Assembly (NCBI GenBank): GCA_024195585.1
Contig: SWBL01000044.1
Location: 62,001 to 126,000 of the forward strand
DNA length: 64,000 nucleotides
DNA from: Aureobasidium sp. EXF-3400
Lineage: Eukaryota; Ascomycota; Dothideomycetes; Dothideales; Saccotheciaceae
Direction: 5' to 3'
The position numbers were made by a program, and so were the translations under genes. Below are positions 1-10,926 of the stretch, piece after piece. Position 1 is the stretch's first letter. Each line of letters starts with the position of its first letter. Below the pieces are notes generated by a model. That model saw only the letters and a program-made list of their open reading frames with translations. It was not told the origin of the DNA and searched no databases.

Positions 1-954
1 CAATTCACCTCTTGGGAAGACTTCTTTGGGCCGCATCAGAACGATAGAGGGGACTTTACATCGCTTAACCGCTTCAACCTCACAGATATCTCTGCAACAA
101 CAGTGCCTATACTTGGCTACGCCGAGGACAATATCACACAGCCACAGACTTTCTTGCCTGAGGACATCGTCCTTCTGCATGATGGTAATTGTGCATCTAC
201 CTGCGCAATCTTCAGCGAGTTCATGACATCTCAAAAGTCTACATGGTCCGTCGTAGTCGGCGGACGTCCGCAAGCCGGGCCTATGCAAGGTGTCGGTGGT
301 GTCAAAGGCTCTCAAGTCCAGGGCATGTTCATTCTATCCACCATCATCACTGCCGTCCTCAGCGCCGCACCTTTATCGGATCAACTCGACTTCATCACCA
401 ATTTTGGAACTGATCTCGTTGCAGCCACTCAACAAGCACTCAATCGTGCTTCTGCTGGAGGCTCATTGATTGTCAAAGCCAGCATCAATTTCCGCAACAA
501 CATTCGCCAAGGAGATGAGAGCGAAACACCTTTACAGCATATCTATGAAGCAGCAGACTGTAGATTCTTCTACACAGCTGAGATGTATGCTGATCAAGCT
601 GCTGTCTGGGATCAGGCGTATGATTCCACTTGGGGTAGTATGGAGTGTGTTGCAGGTTCTACTGAACATCCTTCCTCAGTGACCGGTGGTGGAAATATTA
701 CTGCTGGACCACCCGAGATGGCTAGAAACTTCTTTGGAGGAAATGGAAGTATCATTCTAGGAGCGGAACTGGGGTCTGCTTTGAGGAATACCAGCTCAGG
801 ATCCAGTAATTCTGGAAACAGCATTTCTACTGGTTATGATACAACTGAGGGTGATGGTAACAGCGAAGACTCCAAGAGCGGAAGCAATGCGTTACTTGCA
901 CCTTCCATCTTGACTTTACCTCTGGCCTTGGGTATCATCTTGCTGTTCCCGTAG
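1..954 (+). CDS. Peptidase S41 family protein, GPI-anchor type (5' truncated)
   Basis: The reading frame is open from the first base of the window, so the N-terminal part of the gene lies outside; 317 residues are visible. The core carries the fungal S41 (tail-specific protease-like) signature: a HDGNCAST block at about residues 59-66, which should hold the serine nucleophile, followed by a VVVGGRP-x-x-GPMQ-x-VGG stretch. The last ~60 residues are Ser/Gly/Asn-rich and end in a hydrophobic tail without a charged end, as expected for a GPI-attachment signal, so I infer a secreted, cell-surface protein. No intron is needed in the visible part. The AIM6-like gene follows on the same strand. Substrate unknown. 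Confidence 0.85.
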   Translation, partial: QFTSWEDFFGPHQNDRGDFTSLNRFNLTDISATTVPILGYAEDNITQPQTFLPEDIVLLHDGNCASTCAIFSEFMTSQKSTWSVVVGGRPQAGPMQGVGGVKGSQVQGMFILSTIITAVLSAAPLSDQLDFITNFGTDLVAATQQALNRASAGGSLIVKASINFRNNIRQGDESETPLQHIYEAADCRFFYTAEMYADQAAVWDQAYDSTWGSMECVAGSTEHPSSVTGGGNITAGPPEMARNFFGGNGSIILGAELGSALRNTSSGSSNSGNSISTGYDTTEGDGNSEDSKSGSNALLAPSILTLPLALGIILLFP

Positions 955-1173
955 GTAGAATGATTGTAAATGTAGGTATGATCGACATCAGAAGAAATCC
1001 AAAAGTGCCACGAAGGATCATTAGAATTCATCGCCAAGAGCCCACAAAAATCCTTACGAACTGTAACAAGAATAGATTGGCAAGTTCGATTTTCCAAGGC
1101 AGCCACGCAACTCCTTTGATTCTTCTCTTACTCTTCTTCTTTGCTCATTCTATCCAAGTCGTTGCAACTTCAC

Positions 1174-2412
1174 ATGGAAGCCATGCCCTTTCTATCCTCC
1201 TTTGACGATCATGAGAATTCCAGCATAACAAGCACACCAAAAGTGGATAGGCGGAAACAACTGAAGAGTGTTGCACGCATCGTGTTGCTATTAACAACAT
1301 GCACGGTGACAATTCTGTAAGCTAAACACTGCAAAGGCATATCCGCAAAGCTTGTATAACATCATAATCTGATACCAAAAACCCCTTCAAGTTTTATATT
1401 CGAAACATGGTACATCAAACACATACACTCAACAACACAACGCTACAACGATAACTTCGACAACGCATTCTGGAACCTCCAATGGAACAGTCCAGAGATT
1501 TGGGACGAGCGACAACAGCGACTAATAAAGAATGCGTTGCCGGTTCCTGTACACTCTCACAACGATTACTGGCAACGGATTCCCCTCTGGATGGCTTTAG
1601 GTTCAGGTTGTATCAGTGTAGAAGCCGACATTCATCTCAGAGATTCCTCATTACTCGTCGGTCACAAGTCTTGGAGTTTGAAGAAGGAAAACACGTTGCA
1701 GGGGATGTACCTCGAGCCGTTGCAGAAAATCATCACAGCACAGAATGTTGACTCGAAAAAAGGAGAAAACTGGAATGGTGTTTTCAACAAAGCTCCCCAC
1801 CAAACCATAATTCTTCTCATCGATCTCAAAACCTCTGCAGAAGAAACTTTTGCAGAGCTAGATGTTCAGTTAAACCCTCTACGCGATCTCAACTACCTGA
1901 CTCACTGGAACGGTACAAACAGAGTCACGCGTCCTTTGACGATCGTAGCAACGGGTAACACCCTCTTTACCTCCATTCTATCCATGAACTCCTCCCATCG
2001 CGACATTTTCTTCGACGCCGATGCCACGAAACTGGTCAGCCAAAGTGACGATTGGACAGACATTTCGACACCGATGTTTAAATACAATGTTTCAAACTCT
2101 TACTACGCATCTACGAAGGTGTCTAATGCAAGAGTAGAGAGGTATGCTTTTCCCGCTGGATCTGAGCAAGAGGCAGCTTTGGTCGATGGCGAAACCCCTC
2201 AGTTTTCAGATGCTATGGGAAGTCAGTTGGATCAGGCAAAGAGCAGAGGGATGGTAACGAGGTATTGGGATTTGCCGAGCCAGAGGAATGAGGAAGAGAG
2301 TTTGTGGCGGTGGTTGATGGATCATGAGGTTGGGGTGTTGAATATGGATGATATGGGTGTTGTGAGGGATAGGGCGAGGGGCTGGTCGAGTCTTGTGTCG
2401 AGGAAAGGATAA
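1174..2412 (+). CDS. AIM6-like PLC-type phosphodiesterase, membrane-anchored
   Basis: Two exons, 1174-1316 and 1392-2412, give 387 residues. The first intron has a GTAAGC donor, a CTGAT branch region and a TTCAAG acceptor. It is required because the downstream frame has no ATG between an upstream stop and the conserved core. Exon 1 supplies an ATG and, across the junction, a transmembrane segment at about residues 35-52. The catalytic fold is recognised from HSHNDYW, then VEADIHL (metal-binding Glu/Asp) and a GHKSWSL strand, typical of altered inheritance of mitochondria protein 6 and other PLC-like phosphodiesterases. The substrate is not known for this family. It ends 170 bp from the convergent BTB gene. 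Confidence 0.85.
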
Positions 2413-2582
2413 TGAGGGAAGTATAGAAGAGTGCTTCACATGAATTTCATGTAGATAGAGCTTGGACAAAAAGCAACGCAGCAATGATTTGATTACGAGC
2501 TAAACGGGAAGCGACTACTACTTCTCCTTCTTGTTCTGTCTGACCGTCTCTCAAATTGATGATCGTATGCTTTCAGGTTCCG

Positions 2583-4373
2583 TTACCATCTCGACAAGAC
2601 ATACTGACCCAAAGATCCGCGACTCACTTCCAGCTTTTGGCGAATCAATTTACGTTCTTCAGCAGAAAACAAGTGTCTCAAACGAATAGCTCGATGGTGA
2701 CACGTGAAAGATCCTCTGTGGGGTGCGAAGAGACAGCGCATAAGCGACCATTGTTTGTTCCAGAACCTGTAAACACTAGAATCGCGACAACATACTGCAG
2801 CTGCGAGCATGGCCTCGTTCATGAGGTCGTCCAAACAAGCTAAGCAGATGATCTTCTTCCGAAGGGCGAAGACAGTGCCTTCTTCAGGTGAGATGCTCTG
2901 GTACGGATACTACGAACAGGTCAGCATGCATTATCGTCGAGAGAGGAAAGATGAACAAACGTCTTGACAAGGCTGGTCTTGGTGCGAGCGACTGGGTGAC
3001 TCACAGGAGGAGGTGGGTTGGCAGCCAAGACGGCGGCAGCACCAGCAGTACCAGCAGTAGCAGCAGTAGGAGGGGGCTGCGAAGCCAGGATGGCAGGAGG
3101 TGGAGCCCAGGTAGGCTGAGGAACGAGGAGAGCAAGATTGGTCAGAGCAGCCCAAGCAGCATTCTGAGCTCTGGCAGCCATGATCTGACCACCAAGGGTC
3201 GATCTGTCCCAAGGGCCTTCACCCATGGCAGCTTCGGCGGTCAGCATGGTCCTCTGAGCCTCAGCGAGACGATCTTCGCTCAACTGCCAGGCGGCGTATC
3301 CAGCCATGTTTCTAACGCGCTGAGCCTCAGCGAGACGGTCTTCATTCGACTGCCAGGCAGCGTGTCCAGCCATGTCTCTGACGCGCTGACCCAGAGCGAG
3401 GTAGAGCTTGCCCATCATTTCGTCGTCGGCGAGCTCACCAGCCTCGATCATCTCGACAAAGCGCTCATTCTTGTGCAAGATGTCCATCTGCTCGGTACAG
3501 ATCTTGATGCAGATCTCAACGAGGAACTGGTCAGCCATGGCAGGAGCATCAGGTCCAAGAACTCTCTGAAGGGCGAAGGGGAACCAAGGGGTGTGGGTGA
3601 AGAAGAGTGCCTCCTTGAAGAAGGTAGTGGCAGCTGAGTAACGGAGAGTACGAATGTCGAACTGTTCGCCGATGAGGTAGAGATCGATGTGGAAGTCGAG
3701 GTTACGGCCCACGGCGCTGCGCTGGTGGATCTTGGTGTAAGTAGTTCCGTGAATGAAGGAAAGCATGGCGTAGATGTGCTTGGCATTGTCTTCGTCGCCG
3801 AGGTCAATCACATCCGAGTTTGCGACCTAGACATAGCCTGTGTTAGTTGTCTTGATCAAGTTGGAAGTTGATGCGAGAGGAAGGCGCGTAAACAGTGACG
3901 AGGAATAGCCATGGGGAATCAAACACGTACAGGAAAGTTGCTGGAGAATGCGTGCTTGAAGTAGCCAGACATTGAGCTGAGGATGCGCTTCTCAGAGAGA
4001 AACTCTGAACGACCACCGTTGAAGCGAACAACCACGTCCGAAGTCACGACATTGCCGACATTGAAGAGTCTAGGCGCATCCTTTGACGCTTGTGTCAGTT
4101 TGATGCCCATCGTGCATGTCCATGATGGGGATGTTGACTTACATCGTTGTCCTGCGAGGCAGTGTCGTCATCCACGTTGGTGAACTCCATGGCAGCGTCG
4201 GCGTCGAAGGAGTTCCAGTCGCGAATAAAGGATAAGCAGGAACCAGTGAGTGTGAGGCCGTCGTCGCGCGCCTCGTACAGGTCGTAGTCGACTAGAGTGG
4301 TGTCGTCAGAGAAGGTGGAAATCGGACTCGAGTCGTCTGAGAGACGCATAACGTCGGGAATTTGATGAGCCAT
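2583..4373 (-). CDS. BTB/POZ-domain protein with Ala/Pro-rich linker
   Basis: Four exons on the minus strand (4143-4373, 3931-4080, 3005-3826, 2583-2909) join in phase 0 to encode 509 residues. Introns have GTAAGT, GTACGT and GTGAGT donors; the last has a perfect CTGAC branch site. Residues ~85-165 form a BTB fold (NVGNVVTSDVVVRFNGG, then FLSEKRILSSMSGYFKHAF, then FPVANSDVIDLGDED), a protein-interaction domain often found in Cullin-3 adaptors and transcription regulators. The middle contains a 22-residue tandem duplication and an Ala/Pro-rich linker. The C-terminal exon carries a Cys- and Arg-containing helical region of unknown role. A 29-nt GTATGT...CAG stretch inside exon 4 is too short to be an intron and stays coding. 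Function beyond BTB is unknown. Confidence 0.85.
3254..3385 (-). repeat. 66-bp tandem duplication inside the BTB gene
   Basis: Two adjacent 66-bp units (3254-3319 and 3320-3385) are nearly identical. They encode two 22-residue copies beginning VRDMAGHAAWQ and VRNMAGYAAWQ and each ending in EDRLAEAQR. A third, more diverged unit start is visible just upstream in the protein (ALGQRV). The period is a multiple of three, so the frame is kept. Confidence 0.9.
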
Positions 4374-5042
4374 GGTGTGCCGAGACGTGGTATGCCGAGA
4401 GTTGATGCTCCGCGAGTTGATGGCTGAGAGTTGGTAAAGGCCGGGGTAGGAGTAGCGAAAGTGAAACTTTTGACACTGCCAAGTAACGAGACAGATGGAG
4501 TGAAGACACGTTCACAAAATAAAGAAGAAGAGCTTTGCTCTGATTCACTCACTCAAACCCAGCCGACAGGCACAAAGCAAAGCTATCGGCATCAACACTT
4601 CGACCTCGCAACACCACCACGAGGTCAATCCTCACATGCAGATTACTATCTTTCTCTCCCTTCTTTTTCGTGATGGGGAAGATGAGCTTTCATGAAACGA
4701 GATGAGGAACTGGCAAGGAATGAAGAAGATATGCTTGATTGAAAGGGAAGGCAGATGGTCTATATGAACAGAGAATTGAACAGACCTCATAGGGTGGTGA
4801 CACGCTTTTGTATCAACAAGCAGACAGCCGGGTCGATGGTCTCGAGGCTCAATGATCGGGCTTCGTGCCGATCTCGTGACGGAGCTGACGACCTTAAGCC
4901 ACCAGGGGCATTGTGTGTGTGTGACAGGCTCACACCTCTTTGCACTCGACGCTGTGCCATGTTCAGAGTCTACTGCTTGATGCCGCATCCCTGCACAAGG
5001 TCATGCTATTCCGGATGGCCCATCGTTATTAGTATTCGTCAT
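4374..5042. other. Intergenic: BTB promoter and aminotransferase 3' flank
   Basis: This 669-bp stretch holds the upstream region of the BTB gene and the downstream flank of the aminotransferase gene, both on the minus strand. Short open frames here have no coding character. No repeat or RNA gene was seen. Confidence 0.6.
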
Positions 5043-6323
5043 CTAGATCTTGAAACTCCATGGGTGAGCTTCATCACCATACTGGATGCCTTCGATCCAG
5101 TCCTTCATACGCTGGGCGATAGGACCGGCCTCCTTGTCAGCTTCGAGACCACAGTTGATCATCGAGTCTTTCCAGCCAATGTTGCGAACAGGGCTGACGA
5201 CGGCAGCAGTACCGGCACCAAAGACTTCGAGCATACGACCTTCCTTGTCGGCCTCGGCGAGCTCTCTGACGGAGAACCTACGCTCATTGACCTCCCAGCC
5301 TTCGGGTACGAGACGCTCACGGGCAAGCTCAAGGATAGAATCACGGGTAACACCTTCGAGAATAGTTCCGTCCAGAGGAGCAGTCATCAATTCTTTCTTT
5401 CCATCCTTGTTGATGATGGCAGCGAACAGATTCATGGTTCCAACCTCAGTGACCCATTCCTCACCAGCCTCCTCGAACAGCCACAGATTCTGGTGGAAAC
5501 CACGAGATGCGGCTTCCATTTGAGGAACGATGCAGGGAGCGTAGTTTGCGCCGAGCTTGCTGTTACCGACACCACCGGGCCATGCACGAACAGCGTATGT
5601 GGTTGCTTCTAACGAGACAGCCTTGAATCCAGTAGGGTAGTAGGGACCGACGGGCGAGGCGATGGTGTAGAGGAGGGCAGAGCCGGGGGGACCGACACCG
5701 AGAGTACGCTGAGTCCCGATCATGGTAGGACGGAGGTAGAGCGAGTAGCCACGGGCACTGTAGACAGCGAGTCAGAAGAGGTTCGAAAGCAGGACGAGAA
5801 GTACTCACGCAGGGATGAAGCGCTCGTCAGTCTTGACAAACTGAGAGATGAGGTCGATCATGGCCTTAGGGTCGACGTTGGGCAGAGCAATGCGAGCTGA
5901 GGACCTGTTCAAGCGGGCCATGTTCTTGTCGGGACGGAAGAGACGAACGTTGCCCTTTTGGTCCTTGTAGGCCTTCATACCCTCGAAGCACTCAAAGGCA
6001 TAGTGGAAGACACAAGTAGCAGGGTCGAGCGACAGGTTCTGGTAGGGAGTGATACGGGGAGCCTGCCAGCCGTCGGTCGCTGTCCACTCCAGAGACAGCA
6101 TGTGGTCGGTGAAGTGTTTGCCAAAGACCAGCTCATCATTGGGGATCAATTCCTTGGGAGTCGTCGTCTTGGTGATGGTCAACTTTGACTTGTCAATGGC
6201 GGTCAACTTGGGGTTCAAGATGTCGTGTGCGGCCATGGCATAGCCACGCGATTGGAAGCAATTGACCAGACGGAAGGAGCGGGACGCCGCCCGTGTTGAC
6301 CGAAATCCGCAGGAAGAAAGCAT
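5043..6323 (-). CDS. Branched-chain amino-acid aminotransferase, mitochondrial
   Basis: Two exons (5809-6323 and 5043-5757), separated by a GTGAGT...CTACAG intron with a CTGAC branch site, encode 409 residues, close to the fungal BAT1 size. It transfers the amino group between Leu/Ile/Val and 2-oxoglutarate using PLP. The N-terminus (about 30 residues, rich in Arg, Ser and Phe) looks like a mitochondrial presequence. Fold-type IV landmarks are [12 protein letters not shown], then LRPTMIGT, then [13 protein letters not shown], whose Lys is the expected Schiff-base residue, and EVGTMNLF and GTAAVVSP in the C-terminal half. The upstream region carries a perfect TGAGTCA site and a Leu3-like element, which suggests control by general amino-acid and leucine signals. 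Orthologue of S. cerevisiae BAT1/BAT2. Confidence 0.95.
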
Positions 6324-6381
6324 GTTGATGTGAGAAAAGAGCGAGGGACAAACGGAGAGAGCGATATAGAGTCAATCGCAA

Positions 6382-6388
6382 TGAGTCA
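6382..6388. promoter_or_regulatory. Gcn4/CpcA-type site TGAGTCA
   Basis: A perfect TGAGTCA palindrome-type bZIP site lies 59 bp upstream of the aminotransferase ATG. Gcn4 and its filamentous-fungal counterpart CpcA/Cpc1 bind this sequence upstream of amino-acid biosynthetic genes. The location fits, but binding is inferred. Confidence 0.6.
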
Positions 6389-6443
6389 AGATTATCTCGC
6401 TGGTACTGACGGCATATGCGGGCAGGGCGCGGGAGAGCAGCCG

Positions 6444-6453
6444 CCGGAACCTG
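6444..6453. promoter_or_regulatory. Leu3-like element
   Basis: CCGGAACCTG matches the Leu3 consensus CCGG-NN-CCGG at all but one position and lies about 120 bp upstream of the aminotransferase. Leu3 is known to act on branched-chain amino-acid genes in yeast. A one-mismatch match could be chance. Confidence 0.35.
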
Positions 6454-6714
6454 GAAGCCTCCAAAACACGGCCGTCATCGGAGTCGTGCCTGCCCTATTA
6501 TCCTTATACAGCGCTTGGGCCTCTTTTGAACCCTGAAATAGAGAGCGCCCGTGTCCTTGCGTATTGTCATCGCGAGTGTAATTGCGCTCCTGCCTTTGCT
6601 GTCGAGCCATTCGCTCCTTCCTTCTTGTTCGTCCTTGTCGCCATTTCAGAGGCTTCGCCCGTCACCCATCTGTCTCTCATGGAACCTTGAGCTGTTAGCT
6701 TCCCACCAGCCGCA

Positions 6715-9612
6715 ATGTTTTCGTCAGCGCTTAAGTCGTTCACGTCCAACATCGGATCCAACTATACCATCGCTCCCCAACCTAGCTCCACCTCTGGACC
6801 ATGGAAGATCTTCGATGCGAAAAAGAAGTCGACTGGCAAACCGGCTTCGGTCTTTGTGTTCGACAAGAAATCCCTCGAACCCTCGGCCAGTTCTCTAGGA
6901 GGAGGTCGCGGCAACTCTTCGTCCGTCAAGCGAGCTCAGGAAGAAGTCATCGATCGTCTAAAGAAAGAGGCGAGCTCTCTGGCCCGTTTGCGACATCCCA
7001 GTGTCTTGGAGCTGGCCGAACCTGTCGAGGAGACGCGTAGTGGTGGTCTCATGTTCGCAACGGAACAAGTCACAGTTTCCCTTGCTGCTTTGCTGGCCGA
7101 AAAGGACGACCAAGAAAGATCCGGGCGAAATGCTGGAAGAGGCAGCCGTTACGTTGTTCGTGGCAGCGACGGTCAAGATGAAGTCCGCGAACTCGAGCTA
7201 GATGAGCTGGAAATACAAAAGGGTCTCCTGCAGATCGCAAAAGGTCTGGACTTTCTACACCAGAGTGCCAAACTGGTACATGCCAACTTGACACCAGACG
7301 CCATCTTTGTCAATGCGAAATCAGATTGGAAGATCTCTGGTCTGGCCTTCTCTACACCCTTCTCCGATTCTGTCTCATCTCCATCTCTGTCGCTGTCTGA
7401 AGTCCTGAACCATGACCCTCGACTGCCTTCCTCGGTCCAGCTCAGTCTCGACTACACCTCGCCCGATTTTGTGCTGGATAACAATATCAATCCCTCGGCC
7501 GATATGTTCTCTCTGGGTCTCTTGATCATCGCTCTCTACAATTCTCCGCATAAAAGTCCCATCGAAACCCACGAAAGTCTCTCGGCCTACAAACGTACTT
7601 TCTCCTCTTCCTCATCCGTACCCAACCAGACCAACAACTTTCTGTCTTCCGTGCCGTTGCCCAAAAATCTCTCATCTGAACTTCTGCCTCGACTTATCAC
7701 CCGACGTCCTGCACAACGTCTCAATGCTATGGAGTTTCAACAAGCCCAATACTTTGACAACATTCTCGTATCAACTATTCGCTTCTTGGATGACTTGCCG
7801 GCCAAGACACCCACTGAGAAGGCCCAGTTCATGCGAGGTCTCGCAAAGATCATGCCACAGTTCCCCAAGTCAGTCTTGGAGAGAAAGCTCTTACCTGCTC
7901 TGCTAGAAGAAATGAAAGACCGTGAATTGCTAGCCCCAATCTTGTTGAATGTATTTGCCATCGTCAAGGCTTCACCATCAGGAAAACGAGTTTTCACAGA
8001 CAAGGTCATTCCCAGGTTGCGCGACATATTTCTAACACAATCGAACGCCAAGACGCCTGCGGAGCGAGACACGACCAAAGAGGCTGGCCTGATGATCGTG
8101 CTCGAAAACATGAAGGTAGTGGCTGACAACTGTTCTGGCAAAGAGTTTAGAGACGGTAGGCATCTTGCTAAACCCCCCCTCAGACACTTTACCGCATGCT
8201 GACATCTACAGATATTCTTCCCATAATTGCTTTGGGTCTTGCTTCTCCAACACATGCTGTCGTTGACGCTGCTCTTTCAACATTGCCTGCCGTCTTGCCT
8301 GCTCTCGACTACAGTACTATCAAAAACGAGCTGTTCCCTGTAATTGCTGGAGTCTTCGCTCACACAAACTCTCTTGGCATCAAGATTCGTGGTCTCGAAG
8401 CTTTCTATACTCTGTGTGGTGGCACCGCTGACAACGACTCCATCAGCGATGGTCTGGATGGTGTTTCCATCTCTCACGACCCCTCTAAACTCAGCAGTAG
8501 CCAAGTGCTCGACAAGTTCACTATTCAGGAGAAGGTCGTGCCTTTGATGAAAGGCATCAAGACAAAAGAACCTGGCGTCATGGCGAGTTCCTCCGTCAAT
8601 CGTACACAAAGCTTGTGGCTAACCATAGCAGATGGCTGCCCTTAAAGTCTTCAGACAGATAGGCCAGGTTGTAGACTCGGACTTCCTCGCCATGGAGGCC
8701 CTGCCTATTCTCTGGAGCTTCAGTCTGGGACCTCTTCTCGACCTCGAGCAGTTCCAAGCCTTCATGACTCTGATCAAATCTCTGTCCTCACGCATTGAAA
8801 GAGAGCATACTCGCAAACTCCAAGAGCTGGGCTCAAGCAATGGTGCTGGTTCGACAAGATCTGGTGCGAAGCAACCGACAGCTTTTCAGTCAAGCTCGGC
8901 CACCAATGGTGGTGAAGTGGACTTTGCAAGTCTGGTTAGCGGAAGGAAAGGAACTGCTACTCCAGATATCATGAACGATTGGGGTCCGCCTGCCGCAAAA
9001 CCTGCCTCGACTCAGCCTTCAACTGCTATGCCTGGCGCTTCTCAGGCCTCTTCCTTTTCGTCCTGGACAAGCGCAGCGCCGGCCCAGGCTTCTCGACTGA
9101 ACTCGCTGCAACCTGCCACCAGGACGGTCACACCAGATCTCAACAGTTCTTTCGCTGCGCTTACACCTGCGTCACCTTTCAACGCGCCCCTGCAGCCCTC
9201 TGCTCGGCAATCTTCCAACCCCAGCTTTACATCGCCTCCCCTCAACCGAGCACCTAGCAATACTTCATCTTCGATCGACTGGTCGGCTGCAACCACAACA
9301 CCAAACACATCAACATGGTCATCACAGCAAAGACCGATGAATGGGGGAATCATGCCTCCACCGACTCAACGGCAATCTTCCTTTACTATAGCCCCGCCGC
9401 CGAGTTTCCCAACACAGACACCAGTAACTTCAAACGCGTACTCTGCTTTCTCGATGCCCGCGATGCAACCACAGCAGCAACAACATCAACAGCATCAACA
9501 GCATCAACAGCATCAACAGCATCAACAAAGACAGGCGTTGCAACAACAGACGCAACAGCAGAAAACAAATACACAAAGCGGTGGATTGGATAAATATCAA
9601 AGCTTGATTTGA
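6715..9612 (+). CDS. Scy1-like pseudokinase with HEAT repeats
   Basis: Three exons (6715-8155, 8212-8582, 8632-9612) give 930 residues. The N-terminal ~350 residues are a protein-kinase fold in which the catalytic motifs are degenerate: LVHANLTPD replaces the HRD loop and WKISGLA replaces DFG, so it should be inactive. HEAT-type helices follow (MPQFPKSVLERKLLPALLEE, then SPTHAVVDAALSTLPAVLPA), then a long Ser/Thr/Pro/Gln-rich tail with a His-Gln-Gln repeat. Scy1 proteins act in Golgi and endosomal vesicle traffic and tRNA export. The second intron begins with GC rather than GT (ATG|GCGAGT). This is supported by the conserved VMMAAL-x-VFRQ junction and by frame. Orthologue of yeast Scy1 and metazoan SCYL proteins. 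Confidence 0.92.
9484..9528 (+). repeat. CATCAACAG microsatellite-like repeat in the SCY1-like tail
   Basis: Five tandem 9-nt units of CATCAACAG (the last with CAACAA) encode repeated His-Gln-Gln in frame within a Gln-rich tail. Such tracts change length easily between strains. Confidence 0.9.
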
Positions 9613-9727
9613 GAGCCTGCTCCCATGAATTGGCAGCCCAAAATATGTAGACGAATGAAATATCCAAAAGGTTCCATCGCTCTTTCATCCAATTGCTCTA
9701 TGTTTTGTTTGTATACACATTATGTGT

Positions 9728-10926
9728 CTATATATCCTCATTGTCAATATCTTCACCCCGTCGCTGGGCCAGATATACACGCCCACTCTCATAGACACCA
9801 AGATAAAGTCCAGACCCGATCAAAGTCCAGACAGCCCTCAAAGCACCACCACGGAAAAGTCCCTTGATGACACCTTTCTCAGCGATAATCTCCCTCGCAA
9901 TCTGTATACTGCCTTTTCTCGAGACAGGCTTTGCAACATTCTGAATCGCGTCTTTGAGACCTTCTTTGCTGTTTTTGAGGACTTCCTTTAATCCATCTCC
10001 TTTGCTTTGGATTGAGCGACCCATTGCATCCACTGGAGTGTTTGCCTTGGTCTTTGTGTTGTTTCCTTGATCCTCAGCTGCACTGGAAGCAGCAGCAAGC
10101 ATGATGCGGGTTTTTACCACATCAACCGGTGTAGTAACCACAGCAGCAAACGCACCCGCTGAACCTGCACTAGCTGCTGTGATCAACCCATTTTCCAACA
10201 ATGTATTCGTCCGTGTACCTCTATCTTCTCTATGTTGTTTAATCGCTTGCTTCAGCCTTTCAAAAATAGGAAATTGTAAAGCGGTGAAAGGTAAATTGCG
10301 GCCTGCCAATGCGGTGTAGCCTCTCCACAACGCCAAAGGGTTTGATCTGAATTTGGCGAGGGTTTGGAGTGTTGCGTTTGTTTTTTCGCCTTTTGCTGTA
10401 TCTACCATTTGAGCGTTTTGCTTGATGACTTCGGCGGGGGTGAGGATGGCACAAGAGACTAGTTCTGCTATTGAGGATGCGGCGGAGTGGATGATTGGTT
10501 GTGGGAGTAGAGGTGAGGAGGAGCCGGAAAGGGTAGGGTTGTATTTTGTAAAGGTGGATTTGACGCCTTCGTAGGTGGTGAAAAAGGCTCCTGCTGGTAT
10601 AAGGTCAGAAGGAGGTTGCGTGGGAGGGACAAAGAGGGCGTTGGTACAGGAAGGTAAAGTGGCTATGATTACGCTGCCTACGCCTTGGTAGAGGCCTCGG
10701 AAGAGGACTTGTTTGTTAACGGCATTGGTGGCTTTGTCGAGGTAGAGACGGTTGTAGTCGGGTGATTGCCATCTGGTCTTGAGCGTGTCGAGAGGGTAGA
10801 CAAGTAGATCGACTGTGAAAGCAGCGAATGCGCCGGCCTGAATGATTGGTGTTAGTCATGCTTGTTTGCATGCTAGCTTTCGAGAACACTCACAATCAAG
10901 ATATCGGTCGAGGTGTTTCCAGCCAT
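9728..10926 (-). CDS. Mitochondrial carrier, Pet8/SAM-carrier-like
   Basis: Exon 1 (10894-10926) codes for 11 residues and exon 2 (9728-10837) for the rest, 380 residues in all; the 56-nt intron has a GTGAGT donor and TTCAG acceptor. All three repeats of the mitochondrial carrier family are present, with PX[DE]XX[KR] motifs PLDTLK, PAEVIK and PVDVVK. The HSAASSIAELVSCAILTPAEV stretch, split here at 20 residues (HSAASSIAELVSCAILTPAE), and the FTALQFPIFERLK stretch resemble Pet8, the S-adenosylmethionine carrier of the inner membrane. A Lys-rich insertion of about 55 residues (roughly 255-310) extends the third matrix loop. Substrate is inferred from similarity only. It converges with the SCY1-like gene, 115 bp away. 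Confidence 0.85.

Larger units (their letters stand above)
6324..6714. other. Shared divergent promoter (aminotransferase / SCY1-like)
   Basis: 391 bp between two divergently transcribed genes. It contains a TGAGTCA site and a CCGG-NN-CCTG element, annotated separately. The half nearer the SCY1-like gene is pyrimidine-rich (CCTTGTCG, CTCCTTCC, TCTCTC), as is common in fungal leaders. Confidence 0.7.

Noticed and set aside
2760..2800. GTATGT...TTTACAG stretch in the last BTB exon as an intron
   Set aside because: Only 29 nt long, no branch site, and removal would shift the frame.
2888..3637. 249-codon plus-strand frame over the BTB gene
   Set aside because: Antisense shadow of exon 3 and the last intron of the BTB gene; no domain.
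4755..5612. 285-codon frame antisense to the aminotransferase gene
   Set aside because: It overlaps the conserved catalytic half of the aminotransferase and its sequence has no recognisable features.
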